The notes: generated from the letters alone by a model not told the origin. 35,586 nucleotides of DNA from Pseudomonas folii (GCF_014357575.1 NZ_JACONW010000050.1:1-35586), one strand, 5' to 3'; counted from the stretch's first letter, positions 16,436 to 25,220 are shown. Translations and numbers: made by a program.

Positions 16436-17125
16436 ATGTTCAAGATCAATCAGCTGGCGTGCGGTTATGGCCAGAGCCAGATCCTTCATGGTCTGGACCT
16501 CAGTGTCGGGAAGCAGGAAATCGTTGCGGTCATGGGCCGCAACGGCATGGGCAAGACCACGTTGTTCAAGAGTCTGATGGGCATTCTGCCGCAATGGGGC
16601 GGGCAGGTGCAGGTCGAGGGCGTTGACGTGTCGGCGATGGAAACCCATGCGCGGGTTGAGCACGGCATGGCGTACGTGCCGCAGGGACGAATGATTTTTC
16701 CGGCCATGAGCGTGCTGGAAAACATTCAGACCGGCTTGCCGGCATCGGCTCGCGGCATCGTGCCGGAAGATTTGTACGCGTTGTTCCCGGTGCTCTACGA
16801 CATGCGCGGCCGACGTGGCGGCAACCTGTCCGGCGGTCAGCAACAGCAACTGGCGATTGCCCGTGCGCTGGCGACCAACCCCAAGGTGCTGTTGCTCGAT
16901 GAGCCAACCGAAGGCATCCAGCCGTCGATCATCAAGGACATCGCCCGCACCCTGAAAGAGATCCGCACCTTGCGCAACCTGACCATTGTGGTCTCCGAGC
17001 AAGTGCTGTCATTCACCCTGGAAATCGCTGACCGATTCCTGGTGATCGAGAAAGGCCGCTTCGTGATTGAAGAGACCCGGGCCAATGTCGATGAAGCGAC
17101 GATCAGTCGGTATTTGTCGGTTTAG
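16436..17125 (+). CDS. urtE: UrtE-like ABC transporter ATP-binding protein
   Basis: The frame opens at TTG 16400, but ATG 16436 is chosen because CAGGAG lies 6 bases before it and the alignment then starts with MFKINQLACGYGQSQILHG. The 229-aa ATPase has Walker A GRNGMGKTT (34-42), whose Arg is typical of UrtE. The signature is LSGGQQQQLAIARAL (about 130) and Walker B is VLLLDEPTEGIQPS. VVSEQVLSFTLEIADRF, with a Gln where many ABC ATPases have the switch His, is also seen in UrtE/LivF. It ends the transporter gene set, and the gap before the formamidase gene holds a REP. Confidence 0.93.
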   Translation: MFKINQLACGYGQSQILHGLDLSVGKQEIVAVMGRNGMGKTTLFKSLMGILPQWGGQVQVEGVDVSAMETHARVEHGMAYVPQGRMIFPAMSVLENIQTGLPASARGIVPEDLYALFPVLYDMRGRRGGNLSGGQQQQLAIARALATNPKVLLLDEPTEGIQPSIIKDIARTLKEIRTLRNLTIVVSEQVLSFTLEIADRFLVIEKGRFVIEETRANVDEATISRYLSV

Positions 17126-17165
17126 TTCGCTGTGAATTTTTGTCCGGCCTTATCGCGGGCAAGCA

Positions 17166-17204
17166 CCGCTCCCACATTTACACCCCATTCCCATGTGGGA
17201 GCGG
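17166..17204. repeat. Short REP palindrome
   Basis: CCGCTCCCACAT (17166-17177) and ATGTGGGAGCGG (17193-17204) are perfect 12-bp inverted arms, preceded by the REP core ATCGCGGGCAAGCA. It lies in the 137-bp gap between urtE and the formamidase gene. Confidence 0.8.
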
Positions 17205-17262
17205 CCGGGGTGGCGCTCCACCTTGCCCTCGACTGAGCCATCTTTCCTGAAGGAGAAACGCC

Positions 17263-18492
17263 ATGACCGAAACGCTGATCAAAGTCGACCTCAACCAGCC
17301 AGCCACCGAAAACGAAAACATCCACAATCGCTGGCATCCGGATATTCCGATGGCCGCGTGGGTCAAGCCGGGGGATGACTTCATCCTTGAAACCTATGAC
17401 TGGACCGCTGGCGCGATCAAGAACGATGACGACGCCAGCGACGTTCGCGACGTGGACTTGTCCACCGTGCATTACCTGTCCGGGCCGATTGGTGTGCATG
17501 GCGCCGAGCCGGGCGATCTGCTGATCGTGGACTTGCTGGACATCGGCGCGCGGGCGGATTCCCAGTGGGGATTCAACGGATTTTTCTCCCGGCAGAATGG
17601 CGGTGGCTTTCTCACCGATCATTTCCCGTCGGCACAGAAGGCCATCTGGGACTTCAAGGGCATGATGACCAGCTCCCGGCACATTCCCGGCGTGGAGTTC
17701 GCCGGGCTGATTCACCCGGGCCTGATCGGTTGTCTGCCGGATCACAAGATGCTTGCCGAGTGGAACAAGCGCGAGCAGGAACTGATCGACACCAACCCGA
17801 CCCGCGTGCCGCCACTAGCCAACCCGCCCCATGCGAAAACTGCGCACCTGGGCAAGCTCAAAGGCCCGGCCCGGGACATGGCGGCCGCGACCGGTGCTCG
17901 GACCGTGCCGCCTCGTGAACACGGCGGCAATTGCGACATCAAGGATTTGTCCCGAGGCTCGAAAGTGTTCTTCCCGGTGTATGTAGACGGCGCAGGCCTG
18001 TCAGTGGGCGATCTGCACTTCAGTCAGGGCGACGGCGAAATCACCTTCTGCGGCGCCATCGAAATGGCTGGCTGGGTGCACATGCGCGTCGAGCTGATCA
18101 AGGGCGGCATGGAGAAGTACGGCATCAAGAACCCGGTCTTCAAGCCCAGCCCGATTGTGCCCACTTACAACAAATACCTGATCTTCGAAGGCATCTCGGT
18201 GGACGAATCAGGCCAGCAGCATTACCTGGACGTCAATATTGCGTATCGCCAGGCGTGCCTGAACGCCATCAGCTACATGACCAAGTTCGGCTATTCACCG
18301 GCTCAGGGTTACGCGTTGCTTGGCTCGGCGCCAGTGCAGGGACATATCAGCGGCATTGTCGATATTCCAAATGCCTGCGCGACGTTGTGGCTGCCGACCG
18401 AGATCTTCCAGTTCGACATCAACCCCAACGCCAACGGCCCGACCAAATTCATTGATGGGTTGGTTGATTTGCCGATTGCCTACGATTTGTAG
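17263..18492 (+). CDS. fmdA: Formamidase (acetamidase/formamidase family)
   Basis: This 409-aa cytoplasmic hydrolase converts formamide to formate and ammonia. It follows the FmdA/AmdA family from end to end: HNRWHPDIPMAAWVKPGDDF near 24-43, STVHYLSGPIGVHGAEPGDL, SRHIPGVEFAGLIHPGLIGC, REHGGNCDIKDLSRGSKVFF, LHFSQGDGEITFCGAIEMAG and GYALLGSAPVQGHISGIVDI. The length matches the Methylophilus formamidase of about 400 aa. ATG 17263 follows GAAGGAGA. It lies 137 bp after urtE on the same strand and before fmdB, the same functional grouping as the Methylophilus fmd genes. That makes it the likely metabolic outlet of the transporter. Confidence 0.94.
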   Translation: MTETLIKVDLNQPATENENIHNRWHPDIPMAAWVKPGDDFILETYDWTAGAIKNDDDASDVRDVDLSTVHYLSGPIGVHGAEPGDLLIVDLLDIGARADSQWGFNGFFSRQNGGGFLTDHFPSAQKAIWDFKGMMTSSRHIPGVEFAGLIHPGLIGCLPDHKMLAEWNKREQELIDTNPTRVPPLANPPHAKTAHLGKLKGPARDMAAATGARTVPPREHGGNCDIKDLSRGSKVFFPVYVDGAGLSVGDLHFSQGDGEITFCGAIEMAGWVHMRVELIKGGMEKYGIKNPVFKPSPIVPTYNKYLIFEGISVDESGQQHYLDVNIAYRQACLNAISYMTKFGYSPAQGYALLGSAPVQGHISGIVDIPNACATLWLPTEIFQFDINPNANGPTKFIDGLVDLPIAYDL

Positions 18493-18508
18493 ATTGTCGC
18501 CACCTCCT

Positions 18509-18579
18509 TGTAGGAGCTGCCGAAGGCTGCGAAGCGGTGGGTCAGTTGAGCCCATTCGCAGCCTTCGGCAGCTCCTACA
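18509..18579. repeat. REP pair (25-bp perfect arms, GCTGCCGAAGGCTGCGAA type)
   Basis: The left arm 18509-18533 (TGTAGGAGCTGCCGAAGGCT and five more bases) is the exact reverse complement of the arm at 18555-18579. A 21-bp spacer separates them, giving a very stable stem-loop between fmdA and fmdB. It belongs to a third REP subfamily in this window and may act as an mRNA stabiliser or partial terminator. Confidence 0.88.
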
Positions 18580-18606
18580 GGAGATCACTTTCAGGAATTT
18601 GCCTAT

Positions 18607-18954
18607 ATGCCCCTATACGAATTCGATTGCCCCAGCTGTGGGGACTTCACTGCGCTCAAGCCCATGGCCGAAAGCGGTGCGCCATGCACCTGCCCGGAAT
18701 GCGGCGCATCAAGCATGCGGGTGATTTTGTCTGCGCCGGGTTTGAGCACGGTTTCAGGCAACAAACGCCGCGCCATCGAGACCAACGAGCGCAGCGCCCA
18801 CGCACCGAAAACCGTTGCGGAGTATCAGGACAGCAAACGCCACCCCAGTGGCTGCAGTTGCTGCGGGCCGAGCAAGCCCGTCGTGCCCACCAAAACCAAC
18901 CCCCATGCGCTGAAAGGCAAAGCGGCTGGGCGGCCGTGGATGATCAGTCATTGA
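18607..18954 (+). CDS. fmdB: FmdB-family zinc-ribbon protein
   Basis: This 115-aa protein starts MPLYEFDCPSCGDF, the hallmark of the FmdB putative regulatory family. The zinc ribbon is formed by Cys8, Cys11 and the CPEC pair at Cys29/Cys32 (an extra Cys27 precedes). A second cysteine group, GCSCCG at about 82-87, lies in the polar tail. FmdB of Methylophilus was named as a putative positive regulator of formamidase, but the family has no firmly established biochemical function. A TCAGGAA lies about 10 bases before the ATG. It follows fmdA after a REP pair and is the last gene of this block. Confidence 0.9.
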   Translation: MPLYEFDCPSCGDFTALKPMAESGAPCTCPECGASSMRVILSAPGLSTVSGNKRRAIETNERSAHAPKTVAEYQDSKRHPSGCSCCGPSKPVVPTKTNPHALKGKAAGRPWMISH

Positions 18955-19023
18955 AATGCAAATCCTCACAATTGCACAAGTGCTGAGATCACACCGGTGG
19001 GAGATTCTATGTTGGCCTGCAAA

Positions 19024-19116
19024 CCTGTGGGAGCGAGGCTTGCCCGCGATGCAGACGACTCGGTTTGTCAGCTATACCGTGTCATCGTTCATCGCGAGCA
19101 AGCTCACTCCTACAGG
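19024..19116. repeat. REP pair, imperfect
   Basis: CCTGTGGGAGCGAGGCTTGC, continuing to CCGCGAT (19024-19050), faces ATCGCGAGCAAGCTCACTCC, continuing to TACAGG (19091-19116), in inverted orientation with a few mismatches. Confidence 0.8.
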
Positions 19117-19211
19117 TGAGTACCAATATTTGTGAGCGGTGCCTTGGCCGAGCCGCATCCGGACAGGACGATAAACGATAACGCAGTGTGTCTTCCAACC
19201 TCGTCTCATGT

Positions 19212-19236
19212 ATCGCGGGCAAGCCCGGCTCCCACA
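19212..19236. repeat. Single REP element
   Basis: ATCGCGGGCAAGCCCGGCTC plus CCACA is one unpaired REP half of the same family, directly downstream of the pslK stop. Confidence 0.75.
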
Positions 19237-19256
19237 AAAGCATCGCGTCAAAAGGG

Positions 19257-20663
19257 TCAGTTGCGCCAAGGCCTCAGCCATACCGCCAGACCAATCAACA
19301 ACACCGCCCCATACGCACAACTCAACCCCAGTTGTAGCCAGGTGTTGCTGATCGGGTGCAGCACCAGCGCCGCGATCAGCATGGCAGCCGCGCCCAGCGC
19401 CCACTGGCTTTGCCAGGGTACAAAGGTCAGCAATTGTTGGCGGCGCATCAGCAGCAGGCCGGTGATGATTGCGCCGATCAATGCCGCAATGGCGATGCCG
19501 ATCAGACCGAGGAAAAACGGCAGGACACCCAGCAGCAGAGCGTTGCACAGGTTGCCGATCAGCTCGCAGTTCAAAGGCATGCGGGTATCGCCGGCCGCGT
19601 AGGCGTAACGTGCAAGCAACGCATTCCAGGCACCGAACATCAGGGGCACGGCGAACCAGGCGAGCAGTTCCGGCAGCGGCCCGTCGTGGGCCAGGGTTGG
19701 CAGCAGCAATACCACCAGCGCACCGGATGCGCCGATCAGACCGGCGATGGCGGGCAGGGTCAGCAAGGTGGCGCTGCTCAGGCCCTTGCGCAGCAGCACC
19801 AGACGCTGATCGGCGGCACTGCCACTCATCAAACCCAGTAGCACCTGATTGAGACTCATCAACGCAATCAGCGGCAGGTTTATCAATTTGCGGGCCAGGT
19901 TGATCCAGGTCACCGCGCCTTCGCCCAGCAGCGAAGCGACCATGCGCTCCAGCAAGGCCAGGCCCTGGCTGGCGAGGTTACTGCTCAGCAACGGACCTAT
20001 GCGTTGCAGCAATTCCCGACCCACGGCGGGCTCGGCTTGCCATTGCAACGGTTTCCAGCCCATCCGGTACAACGTCGGCAGCAACGTGCCGGGCATCAAC
20101 AAACTGCCCAGCACGCAAGACAGTGCCAGGCCGACCGGTGTGGCGGCATGGCTGGCAGCGGCGAGATAGATCACCGGCGGCAGGTTGAACAACAACGAGC
20201 CCAACCCGGCCATGACGAAACGCGAGCGCGCCTGCAGCGGCACACACAGCAACGCATGCAACAAAAAGCCCGGCGCGCACCATGCCAGCCATTGCAGGCT
20301 GCTGCCCGCCAGCGCATAACCACTGGCATCCAGTCCGGGCCCGACGCCCCGCACCCACAGCGGTGCGCCGAGATTCAGCAGCAGCGCCAGCATCAGACCA
20401 CACAGCAGCAATCGTGGCGCCAGGGCATTCAGCCAACGCTGTTGGGCGATCGGGTCACGCTGCTGATACAACGGCAACGCAGCCGCGCTCAACAATCCGG
20501 CGGCCAGGGCCATGCGCAAGGCTTCCGGGAGAAACATCGAGACCAGAAACGCATCACTTTGTGCGCCCGCACCCCAGGCAGCGACCAGCAGCCACTCACG
20601 GGCAAACCCGGCAGCCAGTCCAGTCAGCGTGGCGAGGGTCAGCCACAGCGTTGAACCCAACAT
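19257..20663 (-). CDS. pslK: PslK-like flippase (MurJ/MviN-type, MOP superfamily)
   Basis: This 468-aa integral membrane protein has about 12-14 hydrophobic segments and MurJ-type motifs such as LAAGFAREWLLVAAWGAGAQ (about 15-34) and DAFLVSMFLPEALR (about 37-50). In psl clusters PslK is thought to move the lipid-linked repeat unit across the inner membrane. It is the last gene of the minus-strand operon, 9 bp after the acyltransferase gene. A housekeeping MurJ is less likely here given the operon setting. It converges on fmdB across REP elements. Confidence 0.87.
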   Translation of the reverse strand: MLGSTLWLTLATLTGLAAGFAREWLLVAAWGAGAQSDAFLVSMFLPEALRMALAAGLLSAAALPLYQQRDPIAQQRWLNALAPRLLLCGLMLALLLNLGAPLWVRGVGPGLDASGYALAGSSLQWLAWCAPGFLLHALLCVPLQARSRFVMAGLGSLLFNLPPVIYLAAASHAATPVGLALSCVLGSLLMPGTLLPTLYRMGWKPLQWQAEPAVGRELLQRIGPLLSSNLASQGLALLERMVASLLGEGAVTWINLARKLINLPLIALMSLNQVLLGLMSGSAADQRLVLLRKGLSSATLLTLPAIAGLIGASGALVVLLLPTLAHDGPLPELLAWFAVPLMFGAWNALLARYAYAAGDTRMPLNCELIGNLCNALLLGVLPFFLGLIGIAIAALIGAIITGLLLMRRQQLLTFVPWQSQWALGAAAMLIAALVLHPISNTWLQLGLSCAYGAVLLIGLAVWLRPWRN

Positions 20664-20672
20664 GGGTCAGCC

Positions 20673-21494
20673 TTAATGGAACAAAGCGAACAGGCCTTTG
20701 CCGCCCACTTTGTAGTTGAGGCCACGGGCACGTTCGCCTTTGATTTCAGCGTTCGGGCCGCTGACGATGGCGTAGGGCGGGATGGGTTTGGAGACCACGG
20801 CAGCACCGCCGACGACTGCACCTTCACCAATGTCGGCGCCGAAAGAGAGCAGGGCGCGGCTGCAGATCCAGGCATAGTCATGAATAATCACCGGTCCGCC
20901 CACCGCCCAGAATTCCGGTGCCTGCAGGTCATGACCGCCTGCGATGATCAGCACGTGGGACGCGACCGTGACATGGTCGCCGATGATCAGACCGCCTCGC
21001 GCATCCAGCTGACAATGCCAGCCGATGGTGGTGTCTTCACCGATGCGCAGACTGTCGACGCCAAGAATTTCGGTGTTGCGCCACACGCTGGAGCCTTTGC
21101 CGATTTTGGCCCCGCCAATGCGCAGCCAGGTCAGACGCAGGGTGTGACTGGGGATCTTACAGATCAGAATGTTGTAAGCCTGTTCCCAGGTGCGCAGCAT
21201 GCGGTCGCGCAGGGTGGGCCAGTTGATCCCGTACAGAGGAATCAGCGCTCCGGGCATTTCCGTGGCCAGCAAGCGATAAAAGCGACGGGCCAGCGGATGT
21301 TCGATACGCGGCTCGATATTCAGATAGCTGATGAATGACAGCGTGCGGCCCTTGATCGTGGTTTCAAAGCACACGTCGTGACTCAGCATCCATTCATAAG
21401 CGCTTTGCAGCTCTTCAAGTTCCACGCCCATTTTGCGCGCGTACTCAGGCAAGGCGAGGTGCAGGTCGTGGGAGTGCATCAGACGGTGTTTCAT
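20673..21494 (-). CDS. Hexapeptide-repeat (LbetaH) acyltransferase in the psl operon
   Basis: This 273-aa protein has an unusual N-terminal helical domain of about 110 residues with no motif I recognise, then a left-handed beta-helix from about 118 to 250. The repeats include IGGAKIGKGS, ILGVDSLRIGEDTTIGWHCQ, IGDHVTVASH and IGEGAVVGGAAVVSK. The helix contains IIAGGHDLQAPEF, whose His fits the catalytic His of WcaF/LacA-type O-acetyltransferases. It probably adds acetyl or another acyl group to the polysaccharide or its precursor in the cytoplasm. Its ATG overlaps the pslJ stop by four bases. P. aeruginosa PslL is instead a membrane acyltransferase, so this is not PslL by sequence type. Confidence 0.82.
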   Translation of the reverse strand: MKHRLMHSHDLHLALPEYARKMGVELEELQSAYEWMLSHDVCFETTIKGRTLSFISYLNIEPRIEHPLARRFYRLLATEMPGALIPLYGINWPTLRDRMLRTWEQAYNILICKIPSHTLRLTWLRIGGAKIGKGSSVWRNTEILGVDSLRIGEDTTIGWHCQLDARGGLIIGDHVTVASHVLIIAGGHDLQAPEFWAVGGPVIIHDYAWICSRALLSFGADIGEGAVVGGAAVVSKPIPPYAIVSGPNAEIKGERARGLNYKVGGKGLFALFH

Positions 21495-22897
21495 GATTTG
21501 AATTCCTGCTCCGGTAAGGCGTGTCGAACGAGGGCCGCCTGGCTTTTCAAGCGTTTTGCCTCATGCAGATTGATACCCATCATCAGCCAGAACACGGCGA
21601 TGAGCACGCTGGTGAAACTGAAATAATGGTCGAACAGGCCGCTGGTCAACGCGGCCAGCAGGCCGGTGGTGGTGCCAAGCCAGATCGCGTTGTCATGGGT
21701 GAGGGTAATGAAACCGTCTTCGGGACGGGTTTCACGCCACCAACTGACGGTGACTGCAATGAACAGCAACATGCCGGGAATGCCCATCTTGTAGATGAAG
21801 TTCAGCCACAGGTTGGAGATCCCGAACAGCGTCGCACCGGGGACCGGCGGATCTATCTTGAAGCCAATGCCCATGGGGAATTTGGCCATGGCGTCGGGGA
21901 AGTGGCTGTACTCCAGGAAGCGAATCGCGGTGCTGGTGTCGTCGTTGGTGAACAGGGTGAAAATCCGTTCCTGCAACGGCGGATAGAACATCAACAGCAG
22001 TGTCCCGGCGACGACGCCGCCCATGAGGACACGGCCAATGAAAGGCACTCGTTTGCGGGCCATCCACATCATGACCAGCGCCAGGCTGACCAAGGCACCG
22101 CGCGAGCCGGTCAGCAACAGGCCGATGCTGCCCAGGATAGCGACGGCAAAACCTAATGATCTCGGCCAGCCGCTGCGGGTCATGCCAATGCAGAATCCTA
22201 GGGGCACCGTCAGCGCCATGGCACCGCCCGCAACGTTCGGATGCATCCAGGGTGTGCCCATACGGTCAGCCAGCGAGAGCAGGCTTTCGTTCAGCACGTC
22301 CACACCGCCATAGCCAAGGACGCCAAGGACCGGGATCATGGCGACGGCCGTGCGCGCTTTCAGAAACACCGGGATCGACAGCAACAGCAGCAACAGCGTG
22401 CCGAGCAGCAATGCGCAGATCATTTGCTCACGGTATTTCTGCTGATCCAGCAAGCGCGGCACCAGAAACAGCGCCGACAGATTGAACAGCCAGCGCACCC
22501 AGTTGATCGGTCCGTTGCCCAGTGCAGTGATGGTCAGTTGCCCGACGATAAACGGCAGGGCGCTGTACAGCATCAGCGCAATCAGCAGCCGTTCCGTACG
22601 CAGCAACGGTGGAAGTCGCGGCGGGTCAGTGAACATCCGGTGCGCCAGATAAGCCGCCCAGACCAGCATCAGCAGTGCTTCGGAAACAGTCGTGCGAAAC
22701 CCGACATTCACCGTGGAATACGGCAGAAACGTGGCCAGCATGCCGAACAGCAGCAAGCCACGCAGGGGACGACGAATCACCGTGGCGACGGCGACCACGC
22801 CGATCATCGCCGCCAGCACCTTGAACGCAGGCAGCAACCAGAACATCGCGCCAAACAATAGACCGAAGAGCAAGCCGACGGGCATTGCCAATGGCAT
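21491..22897 (-). CDS. pslJ: PslJ-like O-antigen ligase/polymerase-type membrane protein
   Basis: This 468-aa membrane protein has about 12 hydrophobic segments. A large periplasmic-type loop contains RIFTLFTNDDTSTAIRFLEY followed by PMGIGFK, the layout of Wzy/WaaL-family O-antigen ligases and polymerases. GSRGALVSLALVMMW is the typical transmembrane phrase before it. By position between pslI and pslK it is PslJ, the presumed polymerase of the repeat unit. Start ATG 22897 overlaps the pslI stop by one base (TGATG), and its own stop overlaps the next ATG by four. Confidence 0.87.
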   Translation of the reverse strand: MPLAMPVGLLFGLLFGAMFWLLPAFKVLAAMIGVVAVATVIRRPLRGLLLFGMLATFLPYSTVNVGFRTTVSEALLMLVWAAYLAHRMFTDPPRLPPLLRTERLLIALMLYSALPFIVGQLTITALGNGPINWVRWLFNLSALFLVPRLLDQQKYREQMICALLLGTLLLLLLSIPVFLKARTAVAMIPVLGVLGYGGVDVLNESLLSLADRMGTPWMHPNVAGGAMALTVPLGFCIGMTRSGWPRSLGFAVAILGSIGLLLTGSRGALVSLALVMMWMARKRVPFIGRVLMGGVVAGTLLLMFYPPLQERIFTLFTNDDTSTAIRFLEYSHFPDAMAKFPMGIGFKIDPPVPGATLFGISNLWLNFIYKMGIPGMLLFIAVTVSWWRETRPEDGFITLTHDNAIWLGTTTGLLAALTSGLFDHYFSFTSVLIAVFWLMMGINLHEAKRLKSQAALVRHALPEQEFKS

Positions 22898-23997
22898 CAG
22901 CGCAACTCCTCGATCAGCTCATCGAAGCGCTGGTTGAAAGCTTTGGGTCCATACCCGGCAGCCCAGGTCTTGAGTACTTCAGGGTCTTCCTTTTCAGTGT
23001 TGGCCAACGTACCCATGAGGTTGATCAGCGCTCCGGTGTCAGTGGGTGAAAAGCGTGGGCTGCCGGGCGGGGTGATTTCATCCAGTGATGAACCGCTGGC
23101 CACGGCTACGGGGGTGCCGACACCCAGCGCTTCCACTACCGGCAGGCCAAAACCTTCGGCGTAGGAGGGCTGCCACATGCGATCGGCCCTGGCGTAAATA
23201 GCATGCAGTTCGGCATCAGTGATATCGCTCAGGAAGTGCAGGCCGGGCAGCGCTTGCTGGGCGGGAGGCAAATGTTCCGGTGCGCCGATCAGGATCAGGT
23301 CCGGCACGTTGTCGAACTGGCGACGGGCGCTTTGCCAGGCATCAATGAACCATCCCATGTTCTTGCGCGGTTCACGGGTGCCCACGCACAACCAGTAGCG
23401 CTCCGGCAGCGTCCAGCCTTGCAGGTCCGAAGGCGCTTCGCTCCAGCCGCTGACCAGCGCGGGCAACACGCGCAATTTGTCACGGGTCTCGGGAAACAGG
23501 CGGATGCATTCATCGGCGGTGAATTGCGACGGCGTCCAGATGCGATCTGCGACCTTCAGCGAGTGGGCGATAGACAGCCGATCGGTGATGCCGTAAATCC
23601 GTGCCTTGAGCTGTGAGCCGTGGCTGTTCTTCAACGTCAGCTGGAACAGGTCCTGCAATTGCAGCACGTAACGCATGCCCTCCGGTTTGCGGCCCAGGGG
23701 CAGGCCCATATTCATGTTGCAGATGTACACCTGTACTTCCGCGTCGCGCAGGGCCTTGGGCAAAAACAACCCTTCAAAACGCAGTCGCTCCGGCAGTCGG
23801 TGGATGCCGTTGAGGGGGGTTGACCATTTCGGACAGTAGGCCAGTCGGCGGATCGGGTGGTCGAAAGGCGCCACGCTGAACAGTTGCACCTGAGTGTCGG
23901 GGTTGGCGCGCGCAGCCTCTTCGAGGGCGATGTTCTGGCGACCGATGCCGCTGTTGGGGTAGCCGGTCGCTGGCCGGTAATCAAGTCCTATACGCAT
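22897..23997 (-). CDS. pslI: PslI-like glycosyltransferase (GT4 type)
   Basis: This 366-aa GT-B glycosyltransferase has an N-terminal MRIGLDYRPA with a GIGRQNIALEEAA loop, and a C-terminal nucleotide-sugar domain. The latter includes WLCVGTREPRKNMGWFIDAW (about 200-220) and the EX7E motif in PSYAEGFGLPVVEALGVGTP (about 280-300). It adds a sugar to the lipid-linked psl repeat unit at the cytoplasmic face. Its start overlaps the pslH stop by 10 bases and its stop overlaps pslJ by one. Confidence 0.9.
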   Translation of the reverse strand: MRIGLDYRPATGYPNSGIGRQNIALEEAARANPDTQVQLFSVAPFDHPIRRLAYCPKWSTPLNGIHRLPERLRFEGLFLPKALRDAEVQVYICNMNMGLPLGRKPEGMRYVLQLQDLFQLTLKNSHGSQLKARIYGITDRLSIAHSLKVADRIWTPSQFTADECIRLFPETRDKLRVLPALVSGWSEAPSDLQGWTLPERYWLCVGTREPRKNMGWFIDAWQSARRQFDNVPDLILIGAPEHLPPAQQALPGLHFLSDITDAELHAIYARADRMWQPSYAEGFGLPVVEALGVGTPVAVASGSSLDEITPPGSPRFSPTDTGALINLMGTLANTEKEDPEVLKTWAAGYGPKAFNQRFDELIEELR

Positions 23998-25217
23998 GGG
24001 CGCGGCTCCTGTTCGGCTTTGACTTTGGCGGGTGTGAGTCGCGTGTAAATGCGCTCCAGTTGAGCGGCAGATACCGACCAGTCATGGTGGGTTTGCACGT
24101 ACTTGCGACCGGCTTCGCCGATCTGGGCCAGACGTGCGGGTTGTTCAATCACCTCGGTGATGATTCGCGCCAGTTCCAGTGGGTCTTCGCTGCCCAGATA
24201 GTGCTCGCCGTTGACCACGGCAAGCCCCGAGCTGCCCTGGTCGGTGGTGACCACCGGCAACCCGGCGGCCATGGCTTCCAGCACCTTGAGCTTGGAACCA
24301 CCGCCCTGACGCAGCGGCGCGAAAAATATCGCGGTGTTGTTCTGCAAGGCTCGCAGGTCCGGGACAAAGCCCTGAAACTCGATGCGTGGATCAGGCCAGC
24401 GATCGCGCCATGAGTCGGGCAGGGCGAAGCCGCACACCACGAAGCGCAGGGTGGGCGCGTGCTGCCAGACTTTCGGCATGATTTCGCTCAGGGCCCATTC
24501 AATGGCATCCACGTTGGGGCCGTATTCGTAATTGCCGATGAACAGCAGGCGGTTGCTGTAAGGGTCCGGCTTGACCTGGGCGTAGTAACCGCAGTCGACG
24601 CTGTTGACGACCACTGCGGTGGCCTTGCCGCTGAGTCGGGAAATTTCCTTGGCATCGTCTTCCGTCACCGCGATCAATTGATCGGCCTGACGGAACACCC
24701 GGCTTTCCCAGTGGCGATAACGCCAGCGATCATAGCTGGCGAAAAGGTTTGCCCAGCGCGGCAGTCGGTCGTAGCTGGTAGCGCCCATGGCCGATTCAAC
24801 GTTGTGTTCGGTCATCACGAACGGCTTGCCGGATCTTCTCAGCGGCTTTTCGAGGGGTTCGAAGCCGTAGGTGTGTTGAAGCTGGATCACATCCCAATGC
24901 TCTTCCAGCAATCCTTCGAAGACCTCGCTCAGGCGTGGCGCATAGCCGTTGATACAGGCCAGCATGGGCGCTGGCGCCACGGCGATAGCCATCAGCGTCT
25001 TGACGCTTTTGAGCTGACGCCGCGGTAAGACGATCAGGCGTTCCAGCCAGGGCTCCAGTGCGTCACGGGCGCTTTGATCGACGTCTGTCTTGGATTGCAC
25101 CAGCAAAGTGATCTGGTGGCCGCGTGCAGCCAGATTGCGCAACAGGTGATATTCCCGCGTCTTGCCGCCGCTGGTGGTGGGCCAGGGCATGTAGGGTAGT
25201 GTCCAGAGAATTCGCAT
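23988..25217 (-). CDS. pslH: PslH-like glycosyltransferase (GT4 type)
   Basis: This 409-aa GT-B glycosyltransferase has an N-terminal MRILWTLPYMPWPTTSGGKT that bears the glycine-rich acceptor-side loop. The C-terminal half has LLFIGNYEYGPNVDAIEWAL (about 225-245) and the donor-binding region GGGSKLKVLEAMAAGLPVV (about 300-320). The family transfers sugars from nucleotide donors to the growing lipid-linked oligosaccharide. It lies 3 bp after pslG and overlaps pslI. Its order between pslG and pslI matches the P. aeruginosa psl cluster. Confidence 0.9.
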   Translation of the reverse strand: MRILWTLPYMPWPTTSGGKTREYHLLRNLAARGHQITLLVQSKTDVDQSARDALEPWLERLIVLPRRQLKSVKTLMAIAVAPAPMLACINGYAPRLSEVFEGLLEEHWDVIQLQHTYGFEPLEKPLRRSGKPFVMTEHNVESAMGATSYDRLPRWANLFASYDRWRYRHWESRVFRQADQLIAVTEDDAKEISRLSGKATAVVVNSVDCGYYAQVKPDPYSNRLLFIGNYEYGPNVDAIEWALSEIMPKVWQHAPTLRFVVCGFALPDSWRDRWPDPRIEFQGFVPDLRALQNNTAIFFAPLRQGGGSKLKVLEAMAAGLPVVTTDQGSSGLAVVNGEHYLGSEDPLELARIITEVIEQPARLAQIGEAGRKYVQTHHDWSVSAAQLERIYTRLTPAKVKAEQEPRPCV

Positions 25218-25220
25218 CGC

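Larger units (their letters stand above)
18955..19256. other. 302-bp REP-rich gap between convergent fmdB and pslK
   Basis: This gap lies between two converging transcription units. It holds an imperfect REP pair (19024-19116) and a further single REP half (19212-19236, ATCGCGGGCAAGCCCGGCTC and five more bases). No gene is supported. The stem-loops may serve as bidirectional transcript ends, though no T run follows. Confidence 0.6.

Noticed and set aside
12154..17125. Branched-chain amino-acid (Liv) transporter
   Set aside because: The binding protein has the UrtA-type TMAISE and FGCWTS phrases and the ATPases carry the UrtD SHGQKQWLEIG and UrtE GRNGMGKTT variants, with formamidase alongside.
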